Positions 1 to 19,110 of a DNA stretch of 44,631 nucleotides are shown one piece after another. Source of the stretch: Halothiobacillus sp. (lineage in GTDB: Bacteria > Pseudomonadota > Gammaproteobacteria > JAAZVP01); assembly GCA_018623495.1 (NCBI GenBank), contig JAAZVP010000018.1:1-44631 (forward strand), in the 5' to 3' direction. The stretch's first letter is position 1. Every line of letters starts with the position of its first letter. The position numbers and the translations under genes were made by a program. The notes beneath the pieces are model-generated. The model had not been told where the DNA came from. It saw nothing but the letters and a program-made list of their open reading frames with translations, and ran no database searches.

Positions 1-308
1 CGGTGGGAACGGAAATACGGCCGCTGGCCGCGATCCCGCCCCTTCCCCTGGTCCCGTTTGCGACTCACCGTCTGGTTGCCCTCGACGACGTACTCGCTCA
101 CCTGGATGCCGTCACCGTCGAGCAGGTAGAGGATTTCGACGAAGGGATAGTGGCCGGCCACGGACACCAGCTCGCGCCGCTGGCGCTCCTGGTCGTCCAC
201 GAGATGCGCCTCGTCCACGCCGGTGACGATGGAGGCGACCAGTTCGCAGATGGGGTCGCGGAATTCGTGATAGCGCTCGATGAGGCTGATGAAATTGGCA
301 TTGCCCAT
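1..308 (-). CDS. PDC/dCache-type sensor domain protein, N-terminal part (runs off the left edge of the window)
   Basis: Minus-strand reading from ATG at 308: MGNANFISLIERYHEFRDPICELVASIVTGVDEAHLVDDQERQRRELVSVAGHYPFVEILYLLDGDGIQVSEYVVEGNQTVSRKRDQGKGRDRGQRPYFRSH, open to the window edge. 'YPFVEILYLLDGDGIQVS...GRDRGQRPYF' resembles the PDC/Cache fold. The ORF track does not list this frame, probably because no stop lies in the window. Confidence 0.6.
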   Translation of the reverse strand, partial: MGNANFISLIERYHEFRDPICELVASIVTGVDEAHLVDDQERQRRELVSVAGHYPFVEILYLLDGDGIQVSEYVVEGNQTVSRKRDQGKGRDRGQRPYFRSH

Positions 309-608
309 GGTGGCTGTCGTCCCCGTGGAGATGAATGGGCAATCGGGTCCGGGCGCGGGAAAGAAAAAGGGGCACCCGGCTGGATGCCCAATTCAGGAGG
401 AGTCAACAGATCGGACGCCCGCGCAGCGCAGAGCACATTCCCGTCTGGGGCCCGATTGCGACAGCATCAAAGCAGGTTCAATGCCAGGTCCGTTGCATCG
501 CCTGTATTCAGCACATTACGGGATGATGTAACGGTGGATTCTCGCAGGGCAGGCACCGCGGGGAGGCACGAACAAGGATCGTTGCACCAACCGGGCGCGG
601 CCGCCCGT

Positions 609-1091
609 TCAGCGGGATGCCTGCAAAAGGCAGACGGCATGCGCGGCGATGCCCTCGCGGCGGCCGACGAAGCCGAGGGACTCGGTGGTGGTGGCCTTGA
701 CGTTGACCGCCCCGGGATCGGCGCCCAGGTCGGCGGCGATGTGCCCGCGCATGGTCTCCACGTGGCCGGCGAGCCGGGGCCGCTGGGCGAGGATGGTGCA
801 GTCGAGGTTGCCCACCAGCCAGCCCCGCTCGCGCACCCGGCCCATGACCCGGCGCAGCAAGTCGCGGCTGTCGGCGTTCTCGAAGGCGGGATCGGTGTCC
901 GGGAAGTGGCGGCCGATGTCGCCCAGGGCGCAGGCACCCAGCAGGGCGTCGCAGACGGCGTGCAGCAGCACGTCACCGTCGGAGTGGGCCCGGAACCCGT
1001 GCTCGAAGGGGATCGTCACGCCGCCGAGCACCAGGTGGTCGCCCGGACCGAAGGCGTGGACATCGTAGCCGTGACCGATGCGCAGGCTCAT
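609..1091 (-). CDS. ispF: 2-C-methyl-D-erythritol 2,4-cyclodiphosphate synthase
   Basis: [45 protein letters not shown]...; classic IspF N-terminus; overlaps the ispD end by 4 nt. Confidence 0.97.
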   Translation of the reverse strand: MSLRIGHGYDVHAFGPGDHLVLGGVTIPFEHGFRAHSDGDVLLHAVCDALLGACALGDIGRHFPDTDPAFENADSRDLLRRVMGRVRERGWLVGNLDCTILAQRPRLAGHVETMRGHIAADLGADPGAVNVKATTTESLGFVGRREGIAAHAVCLLQASR

Positions 1092-1807
1092 GCCTCTTCC
1101 CCCTGCCCGCGCAGGTAGAGCTCGGCCAGGCCGAGGTCGGCGGGATGGGTGATCTTGATGTTGTCGGCGGCCCCCTCGACCAGGCGCGGCCGGTGGCCCG
1201 CCGCTTCCATGGCCGAGGCCTCGTCGGTGACGACGGCCGCCCCCGCCAGGGCCGCCCGCAGCGCATCGCGCAACGGACCCAGGGGGAACATCTGCGGGGT
1301 GAGTGCCCGCCACAGGCCCCGCCGGTCCACCGTCTCGGCGACGTGACCAGCGCCGTCGTCGCGCTTGACGGTATCACGCACCGGCACCGCCAGCAGGCCA
1401 CCGGCACCGCCCTGCCCCACGGTCCGGCAGAGCGTCTCCACGTCGCTCGGTCGCAGGCACGGCCGCGCGGCGTCGTGGACCAGCACCCAGTCGCCGGGGT
1501 CGGCCCGCTCGGCCAGCCGGTCGAGGGCGTTGAGCACGGAGGTGGCCCGCTGCTCGCCGCCGGCCACCGTCTCCAGCGGCACCGGCGCGCGATAGGCCAG
1601 TTCCGGCCAGAAAGGGTCGTCGCCGGAGATCGCCAGCACGGCGCCGGAAAGCCCGGGCAGGCCCAGCAGGCGATCGAGCGCCCACTCGATGACGGTGCGA
1701 CCGGCGAGCGGCAGGTACTGCTTGGGGCGGTCCTCGCCCATGCGCCGGCCGATGCCGGCCGCGGGCACGACGGCCCAGATGCGGGATTCGCGCGGGGATT
1801 GCTTCAT
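1088..1807 (-). CDS. ispD: 2-C-methyl-D-erythritol 4-phosphate cytidylyltransferase
   Basis: [32 protein letters not shown]; 239 aa; operonic with ispF. Confidence 0.97.
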   Translation of the reverse strand: MKQSPRESRIWAVVPAAGIGRRMGEDRPKQYLPLAGRTVIEWALDRLLGLPGLSGAVLAISGDDPFWPELAYRAPVPLETVAGGEQRATSVLNALDRLAERADPGDWVLVHDAARPCLRPSDVETLCRTVGQGGAGGLLAVPVRDTVKRDDGAGHVAETVDRRGLWRALTPQMFPLGPLRDALRAALAGAAVVTDEASAMEAAGHRPRLVEGAADNIKITHPADLGLAELYLRGQGEEA

Positions 1808-2124
1808 CGGGATCCGGGTCGGGCGTCGTCGCGGGCCGTGGCGGGCCGCCCCCCGCCCTCGACGACCTGGAAGAAGGTCTCGTCCTCGGCCACCATGCCC
1901 AGCTCGCTGCGGGCGCGCTCCTCGATGGCGTCGAGACCCGTCTTGAGGTCACGCACCTCGGAGGCGAGCACGCGATTGCGCTCCTCGAGGCGGGCATTCT
2001 CGGCCCGCTGGCGTTCCAGGCGCTTTTCGAGCTCGGCCACCTCGCCCACGCTGCCCTGGCCGAACCACAGCTGGTACTGCAGCAGGACGAGCAGGCCGAC
2101 GAGCAGTGACAGAAGCCATTTCAT
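1804..2124 (-). CDS. ftsB: Cell division protein FtsB
   Basis: 106 aa, one N-terminal TM helix then a coiled coil (MKWLLSLLVGLLVLLQYQLWFGQGSV...); canonical position between eno and ispD. Confidence 0.95.
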   Translation of the reverse strand: MKWLLSLLVGLLVLLQYQLWFGQGSVGEVAELEKRLERQRAENARLEERNRVLASEVRDLKTGLDAIEERARSELGMVAEDETFFQVVEGGGRPATARDDARPGSR

Positions 2125-2172
2125 GCGCTGCCTTCCCTGTTGTGGCCGGGGTGAAGGAGCGCCGGGCGGCGA

Positions 2173-6182
<4,010 letters not shown>

Positions 6183-6242
6183 TTTTTCCGACGCCGTCCC
6201 GGGGCCGGCCCGCGCGCCTCGAAAGCGCTCCAGGAGACGGGC

Positions 6243-7598
6243 TCAACCCCCTGGTTCCAGGCGAAAAACAACGCCCTCCTCGGTCGCCCGGACGGGGCGG
6301 CAGTGGCACAGGCCGACGACCGCCAGCAGCGTTTCCCCCGCGAAGACCAGCGGCAGCCGGTCGCGCTCCCAGGGCGGCACCCCGCTCTCCTGGAGCAGCT
6401 TCTTCACGGCCCGGGACGGGCCTTGCGCCGCAGGCCGGCAACGTTCGCCGCCGCGGCGAAAGCCCACCACCAGCCGCCGCCCGGCGAAAACGGCCGGGAT
6501 GCCTTCACCCCGGCGCAGCTCGGCGCCCAGCCGGCCGACCCCGGGGATCGCCAGCGGGCCCTGCTCCGGCCGCCACTCGAGGCGCAGGCCGGGGTCGTGG
6601 GCCGGGCGGGGAGCGAGCACGTGGATCTCGTCCCGCCAGCGCCGGAGCTCGCCGCCCGGCCATTGCAGCCCGGGCAGGCGATCCGTGGCGGCCGTTGCCA
6701 GCTGCCGGCGAAACCCCTCCAGGCGATCACGCGGCGGGAGGGGCAGCCCCTGCCGGGCGATCGCGGCGCGCAGCAGGTTGCGCTGGCGGGCCGGAGCGAG
6801 CTCCAGGAAGGGGGCCAGGGAGAGCCGACCGGGCCTGCTGCCGCTGGCGTCCGCGAGGTCCTGGGCGGCCCGCTCGTCGAGCAACTCGGCGGCCTCCCCC
6901 TGGAGGGCGGCGGCGCGGGCCAGGGTGGTCTCCGCGCCCGGCCAGCGATCCCGCAGCCGGGGCAGGATCTCGGCGCGCAGGTAGTTGCGGTCGAAGGCCG
7001 TGGAGGCGTTGCTGGGGTCCTCCACCCAGTCCAGCCCGGCCTCGCGGCAGTATGCCTCCAGCCGCTCGCGGGGGCAGTCCAGCAGGGGCCGCAGCAGCCG
7101 GCCCCGGCCGAAGGCCCGCGCGGCGGGCATACCCGCCAGGCCCGCGGGACCCGCGCCCCGCAGGAGCTGGAGGAGCAGGGTCTCGGCCTGGTCGCCGCGG
7201 TGGTGGCCGGTGAGCAGCAGCCCGCCCGCCGGCAGGACGGCCGCGAGGGCAGCATGACGGGCCTCGCGGGCCGCGGCCTCGGGGCCCTCGCCCGCCGCGG
7301 TCACCGCCACCGTGCGCACGGTGAGCGGCACTTCCAGGGTGGCGCACAGCACGCGGCAATGGGCCGCCCAGCCATCGGCCTCGGGCTGCAGGCCGTGGTG
7401 GACATGCACCGCCTCGAGGGAGGCAAGGACACCGGCATCGAGGGCCCGGCGGGCGGCGATCAGCAGCGCGGTGGAGTCGGCCCCGCCGGAGAGCGCCACC
7501 CAGGCCCGGCGCGGCCCGGGTTCGGCGGCGAGGGCCTGCGCGACGGCCCGGGCGGGGTCGGCCGCGGACCCCGCCCCCGGGGAGGATTCGCCGGCCAA
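6243..7598 (-). CDS. tilS: tRNA(Ile)-lysidine synthase (start uncertain; TTG at 7598 proposed)
   Basis: SGGADSTALLIAARRAL P-loop motif, VHVHHGLQPEAD, LTGHHRGDQAETLLLQLLRGAG; after accA as is common in gammaproteobacteria. Confidence 0.92.
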   Translation of the reverse strand: MAGESSPGAGSAADPARAVAQALAAEPGPRRAWVALSGGADSTALLIAARRALDAGVLASLEAVHVHHGLQPEADGWAAHCRVLCATLEVPLTVRTVAVTAAGEGPEAAAREARHAALAAVLPAGGLLLTGHHRGDQAETLLLQLLRGAGPAGLAGMPAARAFGRGRLLRPLLDCPRERLEAYCREAGLDWVEDPSNASTAFDRNYLRAEILPRLRDRWPGAETTLARAAALQGEAAELLDERAAQDLADASGSRPGRLSLAPFLELAPARQRNLLRAAIARQGLPLPPRDRLEGFRRQLATAATDRLPGLQWPGGELRRWRDEIHVLAPRPAHDPGLRLEWRPEQGPLAIPGVGRLGAELRRGEGIPAVFAGRRLVVGFRRGGERCRPAAQGPSRAVKKLLQESGVPPWERDRLPLVFAGETLLAVVGLCHCRPVRATEEGVVFRLEPGG

Positions 7599-7606
7599 GG
7601 AGCGGC

Positions 7607-8566
<960 letters not shown>

Positions 8567-8634
8567 CAGCCGGTCCCCGAAAAGTTTCAACGATGATACA
8601 TCCGCAGTCGGTCGATGACCACGTGGCGGTCGGG

Positions 8635-12150
<3,516 letters not shown>

Positions 12151-12248
12151 GGGTGGCGCTCGTTTACAGCGGGTGGCGAAGGATCGGTCATTTTAACGCA
12201 CCCGACCGCGGTCGAGGGAGTTCGCCCGCCCACCCCCCGGGTCCGGTC

Positions 12249-12848
12249 TCAGCCGGTCTCGCCGAGTGCCCGGCGCACGGGCGCGAAGCTGCGCCGGTGC
12301 TCGGGGCACGGACCGTGCTCGGCGAGCCGGGCCAGGTGGTCGCGGGTGGGATAGCCCTTGTGGCGGTCGAAGCCGTAGGCCGGGTAGCGCTCGTGGAGCC
12401 CGAGCATGGCGCGGTCGCGGGTGACCTTGGCCAGGATCGAGGCGGCCCCCACGCAGGGGACTTCCAGGTCGGCCTTCACCCGGGCCCGGGCGGGGATGCC
12501 GAGACGCGGGCAGGTGTTGCCGTCCACCACCGCGTGGGCCGCGCGGCCGCCGAGCCCGTCCACCGCCCGCTGCATGGCCAGCAGCGCGGCCTGGAGGATG
12601 TTGTGCCGGTCGATCTCGGCCACGCTGGCCTCGGCGATGGCGTAGGCCACGGCCTGGCTGCGGATGGCATCGAACAGCCGCTCGCGCGCCCGGGCGGTGA
12701 GCTTCTTGGAGTCGGTGACGCCGGCCACCGGGCTCTGCGGGTCGAGGACCACCGCCGCGGCCACCACCGGCCCGGCCAGGGGGCCCCGCCCCGCCTCGTC
12801 GATCCCGGCCATGGGTCCGCCGGCGCCGGTATCGGTGAACAGGGCCAT
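12249..12848 (-). CDS. rnhB: Ribonuclease HII (start 12848, or GTG at 12866)
   Basis: [46 protein letters not shown]. Confidence 0.96.
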   Translation of the reverse strand: MALFTDTGAGGPMAGIDEAGRGPLAGPVVAAAVVLDPQSPVAGVTDSKKLTARARERLFDAIRSQAVAYAIAEASVAEIDRHNILQAALLAMQRAVDGLGGRAAHAVVDGNTCPRLGIPARARVKADLEVPCVGAASILAKVTRDRAMLGLHERYPAYGFDRHKGYPTRDHLARLAEHGPCPEHRRSFAPVRRALGETG

Positions 12849-12854
12849 GCCGGG

Positions 12855-12883
12855 TTCAGTCGCCACGCCAATCTCCCTATAAT
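12855..12883 (+). promoter_or_regulatory. Putative sigma70 promoter of the gnnA-gnnB-lpxB unit
   Basis: TTCAGT-N17-TATAAT, 32 nt upstream of the ATG at 12916. Confidence 0.6.
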
Positions 12884-12915
12884 GCCGGTTTCGCCCGTCT
12901 TCGACTGGACGCTGA

Positions 12916-13854
12916 ATGGACAATCTCCGATGTGCCGTGATCGGCACCGGCCACCTGGGCCGCTTTCACGCCGAGAAGTATGCCGCCCTCCCCGGCTGCG
13001 AGCTGGTCGCGGTGGTGGACCCCGACACCGAACGCGCCGGCGAGATCGCCGAGCGCCTCGGCTGCCGCGCGCTGGCAGACTACCACGAACTGCTGGGCGC
13101 GGTGGACGCGGTGAGCATCGCCGCGCCCACCTCCACCCACCACGCCATCGCCCGGGACTGCCTGGAGAACGGCAGCCACGTGCTGGTGGAAAAGCCCATC
13201 ACCGTCACCCTCGCGGAGGCCGACGAGCTCATCGCCCTGGGGCGCGAGCACGACCGGCTGATCCAGGTGGGCCACCTGGAGCGCTTCAACCCGGCGGTGA
13301 TGGCCCTGGGCGATCACCTGGAGCGCCCGCGCTTCATCGAGTCCCACCGGCTGGCGCCCTTCAACCCGCGGGCCACCGATGTCAGCGTGGTGCTCGACCT
13401 GATGATCCACGACATCGACATCATCCAGGACATCGTCGATTCCGAGATCGAGGAGATCGCCGCCAACGGTACGCCGGTGCTCACCGGCGACATCGACATC
13501 GCCAACGCCCGCCTGCGCTTCGCCAACGGCTGCGTGGCCAACGTCACGGCCAGCCGGGTGAGCCGCAAGAGCGAGCGCAAGATGCGCGTCTTCCAGGAGA
13601 ACGCCTACCTCTCCGTGGACTTCGGCAACCGCGTCTTCGAGCGCCACTTCCGCGGCGAGGGCGAGATGTTTCCCGGCATCCCCGAGATCGACTCCGAGGA
13701 GTCGGCCTTCGACGACGGCGACGCCCTGCTCGCCGAGATCCGCCACTTCACCGACTGCATCCGCCGCGGCGAGCGCCCCCTGGTGCCCGGCGAGGCGGGG
13801 CGCCGCGCGCTGGCCACGGCCATCCGCATCGGCGAACTGATGAATCCCCAGTAA
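12916..13854 (+). CDS. gnnA: Gfo/Idh/MocA oxidoreductase, probable UDP-GlcNAc 3-dehydrogenase (GnnA-like)
   Basis: N-terminal Rossmann fold [23 protein letters not shown] motif ([10 protein letters not shown]), [10 protein letters not shown]; adjacent to a DegT aminotransferase and lpxB. Symbol rests on family plus context. Confidence 0.72.
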   Translation: MDNLRCAVIGTGHLGRFHAEKYAALPGCELVAVVDPDTERAGEIAERLGCRALADYHELLGAVDAVSIAAPTSTHHAIARDCLENGSHVLVEKPITVTLAEADELIALGREHDRLIQVGHLERFNPAVMALGDHLERPRFIESHRLAPFNPRATDVSVVLDLMIHDIDIIQDIVDSEIEEIAANGTPVLTGDIDIANARLRFANGCVANVTASRVSRKSERKMRVFQENAYLSVDFGNRVFERHFRGEGEMFPGIPEIDSEESAFDDGDALLAEIRHFTDCIRRGERPLVPGEAGRRALATAIRIGELMNPQ

Positions 13855-13865
13855 GAGAGGCACCC

Positions 13866-14963
13866 ATGCGCATCCCCATGGTGGACGTGAAGCGGCAGTA
13901 CGCCGCCATTCGCGAGGAAGTGGACCGCGGCGTCGCCGAGGTCCTCGCCGATGGCCGCTACATCCTCGGGCCCAACGTGAACGCCTTCGAGACCGAGGTC
14001 GCGGACTACATCGGCGTGCGCCACGCCATCGGCGTGGCCTCGGGCACCGACGCCCTCCACCTCGCGCTCGAGGGGGCCGGGATCGGCCCCGGCATGGAGG
14101 TGATCACCTCGCCGTTCACCTTCATCGCCACCGCCGAGGCGATCCGCTACGTGGGCGCGACACCGGTGTTCGTGGACATCGACCCGCGGACCTTCAACCT
14201 CGATCCCGAACAGGTGGAGGCGGCGGTGACCGGCCGCACGGCGGCCATCATGCCCGTCCATCTCTTCGGCCAGCCGGCGGACATGGGCGCGCTGGGCAGC
14301 ATCGCCGAGCGCCACGGGCTCAAGGTCATCGAGGACTGCGCCCAGTCCTTCGGCGCCACCATCGACGGCCGCCAGACCGGCTCGCTGGGCCTGGCCGCCG
14401 GTTTCTCCTTCTTTCCCAGCAAGAACCTGGGCGGCGCCGGCGACGGCGGCATGGTGACCACCGACGACGACGCGGTGGCCGAACACGTCCGCCAGCTGCG
14501 CAACCACGGCTCGGCGCGGCGCTACTACCACGACCGCATCGGCTACAACAGCCGCCTGGACGAGCTCCAGGCGAGCATCCTGCGGGTCAAGCTGGCCCGC
14601 ATCGACACGTACAACCGGGGCCGGCGACGCGTGGCCCGGCGCTATGCCGACCATCTCGCCGACCTGCCGCTGGAGCTGCCCTTGGAGGGCGGGCCGGGGG
14701 TGCACGTCTACCACCAGTACACCCTGCTGGTCGACGACCGCGAGACCCTCCAGCAGGCCCTGGCCGATGCCGGCATCGCCTCGGCGATCTACTACCCCGT
14801 GCCCCTGCACCGGCAGAAGGCCTTCGCCGACGTCTGCGGCGACCTGGCCCTGCCGGTGAGCGAGCAGACCGCCGAGCGCTGCCTGAGCCTGCCCGTCTTC
14901 CCCGAGCTCGAGGACGCCGAGATCGACCAGGTCGCCGAGGTCATCCGGGACACCCTGCGGTGA
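13866..14963 (+). CDS. gnnB: DegT/DnrJ/EryC1 PLP aminotransferase, probable UDP-3-keto-GlcNAc aminotransferase (GnnB-like)
   Basis: MRIPMVDVKRQYAAIREEVDRGVAEVLADGRYILGPNVNAFE; FSFFPSKNLGGAGDGG PLP-lysine motif; 365 aa; stop overlaps the lpxB GTG start. Confidence 0.72.
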   Translation: MRIPMVDVKRQYAAIREEVDRGVAEVLADGRYILGPNVNAFETEVADYIGVRHAIGVASGTDALHLALEGAGIGPGMEVITSPFTFIATAEAIRYVGATPVFVDIDPRTFNLDPEQVEAAVTGRTAAIMPVHLFGQPADMGALGSIAERHGLKVIEDCAQSFGATIDGRQTGSLGLAAGFSFFPSKNLGGAGDGGMVTTDDDAVAEHVRQLRNHGSARRYYHDRIGYNSRLDELQASILRVKLARIDTYNRGRRRVARRYADHLADLPLELPLEGGPGVHVYHQYTLLVDDRETLQQALADAGIASAIYYPVPLHRQKAFADVCGDLALPVSEQTAERCLSLPVFPELEDAEIDQVAEVIRDTLR

Positions 14964-16141
14964 GCGACCCCGCCCCCCACGTGATGCTCGTCGCCGGCGA
15001 GGAGTCCGGCGACCGCCACGCCGCCAGCGTGGTGCGCCTGCTGCGCGAGCGCCTGCCCGGGGCGCGCTTCACCGGCATGGGCGGCGGCCACATGCGCGCG
15101 GCCGGCGTGGCCACGCGGGTGGACTCCAGCCACCTGGGGGTGGTGGGTCTCGGCGAGGTGCTGCGCCACTACGGCAAACTGCGCCGGGCACTGAAGACCA
15201 TGAAGAACGCCGTCCGCGACGAGCGCCCCGACCTGCTCATCTGCGTGGACTACAAGGAGTTCAACCTCAAGCTCGCCCGCCACGCCAGGGCCTGCGGGGT
15301 CCCCGTGCTGTTCTACGTCAGCCCCCAGGTCTGGGCCTGGCGGCCCGGGCGGGTGAAGGACTACGGCCGTGCCGTGGACGTGATGGCGGTGATCTTTCCC
15401 TTCGAGGTGCCCTTCTACGAGCGCCATGCCATCCCCGTGCGCTACGTGGGCCATCCGCTGGCCGGCAAGGTGGACTCGGCGCTCGACCGGGGGCAGGCCC
15501 GCGAGGCCTTCGGGATCGGGACCGACGCCCCCGTGGTCGGCCTGCTGCCCGGCAGCCGGGCCAACGAGGTGGAACGCCTGCTGCCGGTGATGCTGGGTGC
15601 CGCCCGGCGCCTGCATGCCGCCGACCCCGACCGGCGCTTCCTGCTGGTCCAGGCCGGCTCGGTGACCCGCGAGCAGATCCGCCCCCACCTGGAGGCCGCC
15701 GACGACCTGCCGGTGACCGTCGTCCAGGGTCGCACCTACGATGCCCTGCGCGCCTGCGACGCGGTGATGACGGCCTCGGGCACCGCCACCCTGGAGGTCG
15801 CCCTGATGGGCGTGCCCATGGCCATCACCTACCGCGTCTCGACGCTGACCTACACCCTGCTCAAGCCCCTGGTGCGCATCCCCCACATCGGCCTGGTCAA
15901 CATCGTCGCCGGCCGCGAGGTCGTGGCCGAGTTCGTCCAGGACCGCGCCCGGCCCGAGCGGCTCGCCGAGGAGATCGAGCACATCCTCGCCGACCCGGAG
16001 TACGCCCGCGCCATCCGCGAGGGCCTCGCCGAGGTCCGCGAGCGACTGGGCGAGGCCGACGGCGTGGCCCGGCTCGCCGACCTGGTGGTGGAGATGCTCG
16101 AGCACCGGGGCCGGCCCACCCGCCGACCGGGCGCCGGATGA
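14960..16141 (+). CDS. lpxB: Lipid-A-disaccharide synthase
   Basis: HVMLVAGEESGDRHAASVVRLLRERLPGARFTGMGGGHMRAAG; VLFYVSPQVWAWRPGRV; GTG start overlapping the gnnB stop (GTGA). Confidence 0.97.
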   Translation: MSDPAPHVMLVAGEESGDRHAASVVRLLRERLPGARFTGMGGGHMRAAGVATRVDSSHLGVVGLGEVLRHYGKLRRALKTMKNAVRDERPDLLICVDYKEFNLKLARHARACGVPVLFYVSPQVWAWRPGRVKDYGRAVDVMAVIFPFEVPFYERHAIPVRYVGHPLAGKVDSALDRGQAREAFGIGTDAPVVGLLPGSRANEVERLLPVMLGAARRLHAADPDRRFLLVQAGSVTREQIRPHLEAADDLPVTVVQGRTYDALRACDAVMTASGTATLEVALMGVPMAITYRVSTLTYTLLKPLVRIPHIGLVNIVAGREVVAEFVQDRARPERLAEEIEHILADPEYARAIREGLAEVRERLGEADGVARLADLVVEMLEHRGRPTRRPGAG

Positions 16142-16190
16142 TCGCGGCATCCGCGCCGCGGCGCCCGGGTCGCAAACGGCGGGCCGGGCG

Positions 16191-16406
16191 TCAGGTGTCG
16201 CGCTCGACCTTCTCCAGGTCCTGGCGCGGGACGTCACCCTGGCGGTAGTAGCCCAGCCGGCGACGCATGTCCTCGAGGGCGCGATCCCGCTCGGCACGGC
16301 TGGCGAACCAGCGGTAGCTGGCCCAGTCCTCGCCGAGCAGATGGCCCGCACGCAGGCTCTGGCTCGTGTCCGAGAGCGTGATACGGATGCCGTATTCCTT
16401 CGTCAT
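16191..16406 (-). CDS. Conserved-looking small hypothetical protein (71 aa)
   Basis: MTKEYGIRITLSDTSQSLRAGHLLGEDWASYRWFASRAERDRALEDMRRRLGYYRQGDVPRQDLEKVERDT; begins 3 nt after the fumC stop, same strand. Confidence 0.65.
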   Translation of the reverse strand: MTKEYGIRITLSDTSQSLRAGHLLGEDWASYRWFASRAERDRALEDMRRRLGYYRQGDVPRQDLEKVERDT

Positions 16407-16409
16407 GGT

Positions 16410-17798
<1,389 letters not shown>

Positions 17799-17805
17799 GG
17801 TCTCG

Positions 17806-18579
17806 TCAGCCCCGGATGATGGGGCGGTCGCTGTTGCGGATGAAGTCGAGGAAGTTGGCCACCTCGGGATGCTCGGCGGCCATTGCCTCGACGCGGCGAT
17901 AGCTCTCGGGCGAGGGATTGCCCGAGCGCACCAGCAGGCGGAAGGCCTGGTGCAGTGCCTGGATCACCTCCTCGGAGAAGCCGCTGCGGCGCAGTCCGGT
18001 CTTGTTCAGGCCGAAGCTGCGGGCATAGTTGCCGGTCACCGAGAGGTACGGCGGCACGTTGCGGTTCACGGCGGTGGACATGCCCGAGAAGCTGTACTCG
18101 CCGATCTCGGTGAACTGGTGGACCGTGGTGAAGCCACCCAGGGTGACGTGATCGCGCACGATCACGTGGCCGGCGAGCGAGGCGGCGTTGGCGAAGATCA
18201 CGTTGCTGCCCACCTGGCAGTCGTGGGCCACGTGGGTGTAGGCCATGAGCAGGTTGTCGTCGCCCAGGCGGGTCACGCCGCCGCCCCCCACGGTCCCGCG
18301 GTTGAGGGTCGCGTACTCGCGGATGATGTTGCGCGCGCCGACCTCGAGCCGCGTCGGTTCACCGCGGTACTTGAGGTCCTGGGGCGCCTCGCCCACCGAG
18401 GCGAACTGGAACACCCGGCATTCGGGCCCCAGGCGCGTGGGCCCGTTGATCACCACGTGGGGGCCGATCTCGCAACCGTCCCCGATCTCCACGCCGGCAC
18501 CGATCACACTGAAGGGTCCGACGCTCACGTTGTCCCCGATGCGGGCATCGGGATCGATGATGGCCGTGGAATGGATCAC
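17806..18579 (-). CDS. lpxA: Acyl-ACP--UDP-(amino)sugar O/N-acyltransferase LpxA
   Basis: Hexapeptide-repeat LbH protein, VIHSTAIIDPDARIGDNVSVGPFSVIG...QDLKYRGEPTRLEVG...HVAHDC...VHQF; 257 aa from a GTG start overlapping the fabZ stop. Confidence 0.95.
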   Translation of the reverse strand: MIHSTAIIDPDARIGDNVSVGPFSVIGAGVEIGDGCEIGPHVVINGPTRLGPECRVFQFASVGEAPQDLKYRGEPTRLEVGARNIIREYATLNRGTVGGGGVTRLGDDNLLMAYTHVAHDCQVGSNVIFANAASLAGHVIVRDHVTLGGFTTVHQFTEIGEYSFSGMSTAVNRNVPPYLSVTGNYARSFGLNKTGLRRSGFSEEVIQALHQAFRLLVRSGNPSPESYRRVEAMAAEHPEVANFLDFIRNSDRPIIRG

Positions 18580-19028
18580 GCGTTCACCGCCCTCGCCGTG
18601 CACTTGATCACGGCCTTGGCAGCCAACTCGCCGTCCACCAGGGCCACCGCGTCGAAGAACCAGAGCCCGCGGACCACGCGCTTGAGCTCCACCTGCAGGT
18701 CCAGGCGATCGCCGGGCTCGACCATGCGCTTGAAACTCACCTTGTCCAGGCCGACGAGCATGTAGAGTTCGTCGTCCTGGGGCTCGCCCCCCATGCTGCG
18801 AAAGGCCAGGATGCCGGTGGCCTGGGCGAGGGCCTCGGTGACCAGCACGCCGGGCATCACCGGTCGGGCGGGGAAGTGCCCCTGGAAGAACGGCTCGTTG
18901 TAGGACACGTTCTTGTAGGCGTGAAGGAAGGCGTCCGCCTTCCACTCGGTCACGCGGTCCACCAGCAGGAAAGGATAGCGATGCGGCAGGTGGCGCATCA
19001 CCTTCTGGATGTTCATTGCTTCACTCAA
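18576..19028 (-). CDS. fabZ: 3-hydroxyacyl-ACP dehydratase
   Basis: MNIQKVMRHLPHRYPFLLVDRVTEW...FFQGHFPARPVMPGVLVTEALAQ; ORF start may be MSEAMNIQ. Confidence 0.97.
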   Translation of the reverse strand: MSEAMNIQKVMRHLPHRYPFLLVDRVTEWKADAFLHAYKNVSYNEPFFQGHFPARPVMPGVLVTEALAQATGILAFRSMGGEPQDDELYMLVGLDKVSFKRMVEPGDRLDLQVELKRVVRGLWFFDAVALVDGELAAKAVIKCTARAVNA

Positions 19029-19110
19029 GGCGTGTCCCCTGTTGTCGTTTTCTCGGTCCGTCGCCGATCGGTGGTTTCGGCGGCGCGGCCACCATACCGC
19101 GCTGGCCGGC

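Noticed and set aside
12916-14963. WbpB/WlbA-WbpE/WlbE-type O-antigen sugar enzymes
   Set aside because: Same families, but direct coupling to lpxB and location by lpxA fit GnnA/GnnB better; kept as the main alternative to test.
16142-16190. GCGCCGCGGCGC palindrome in the lpxB/71-aa convergent gap as a terminator
   Set aside because: Short, no stable loop and no T-tract; too weak in this GC background.
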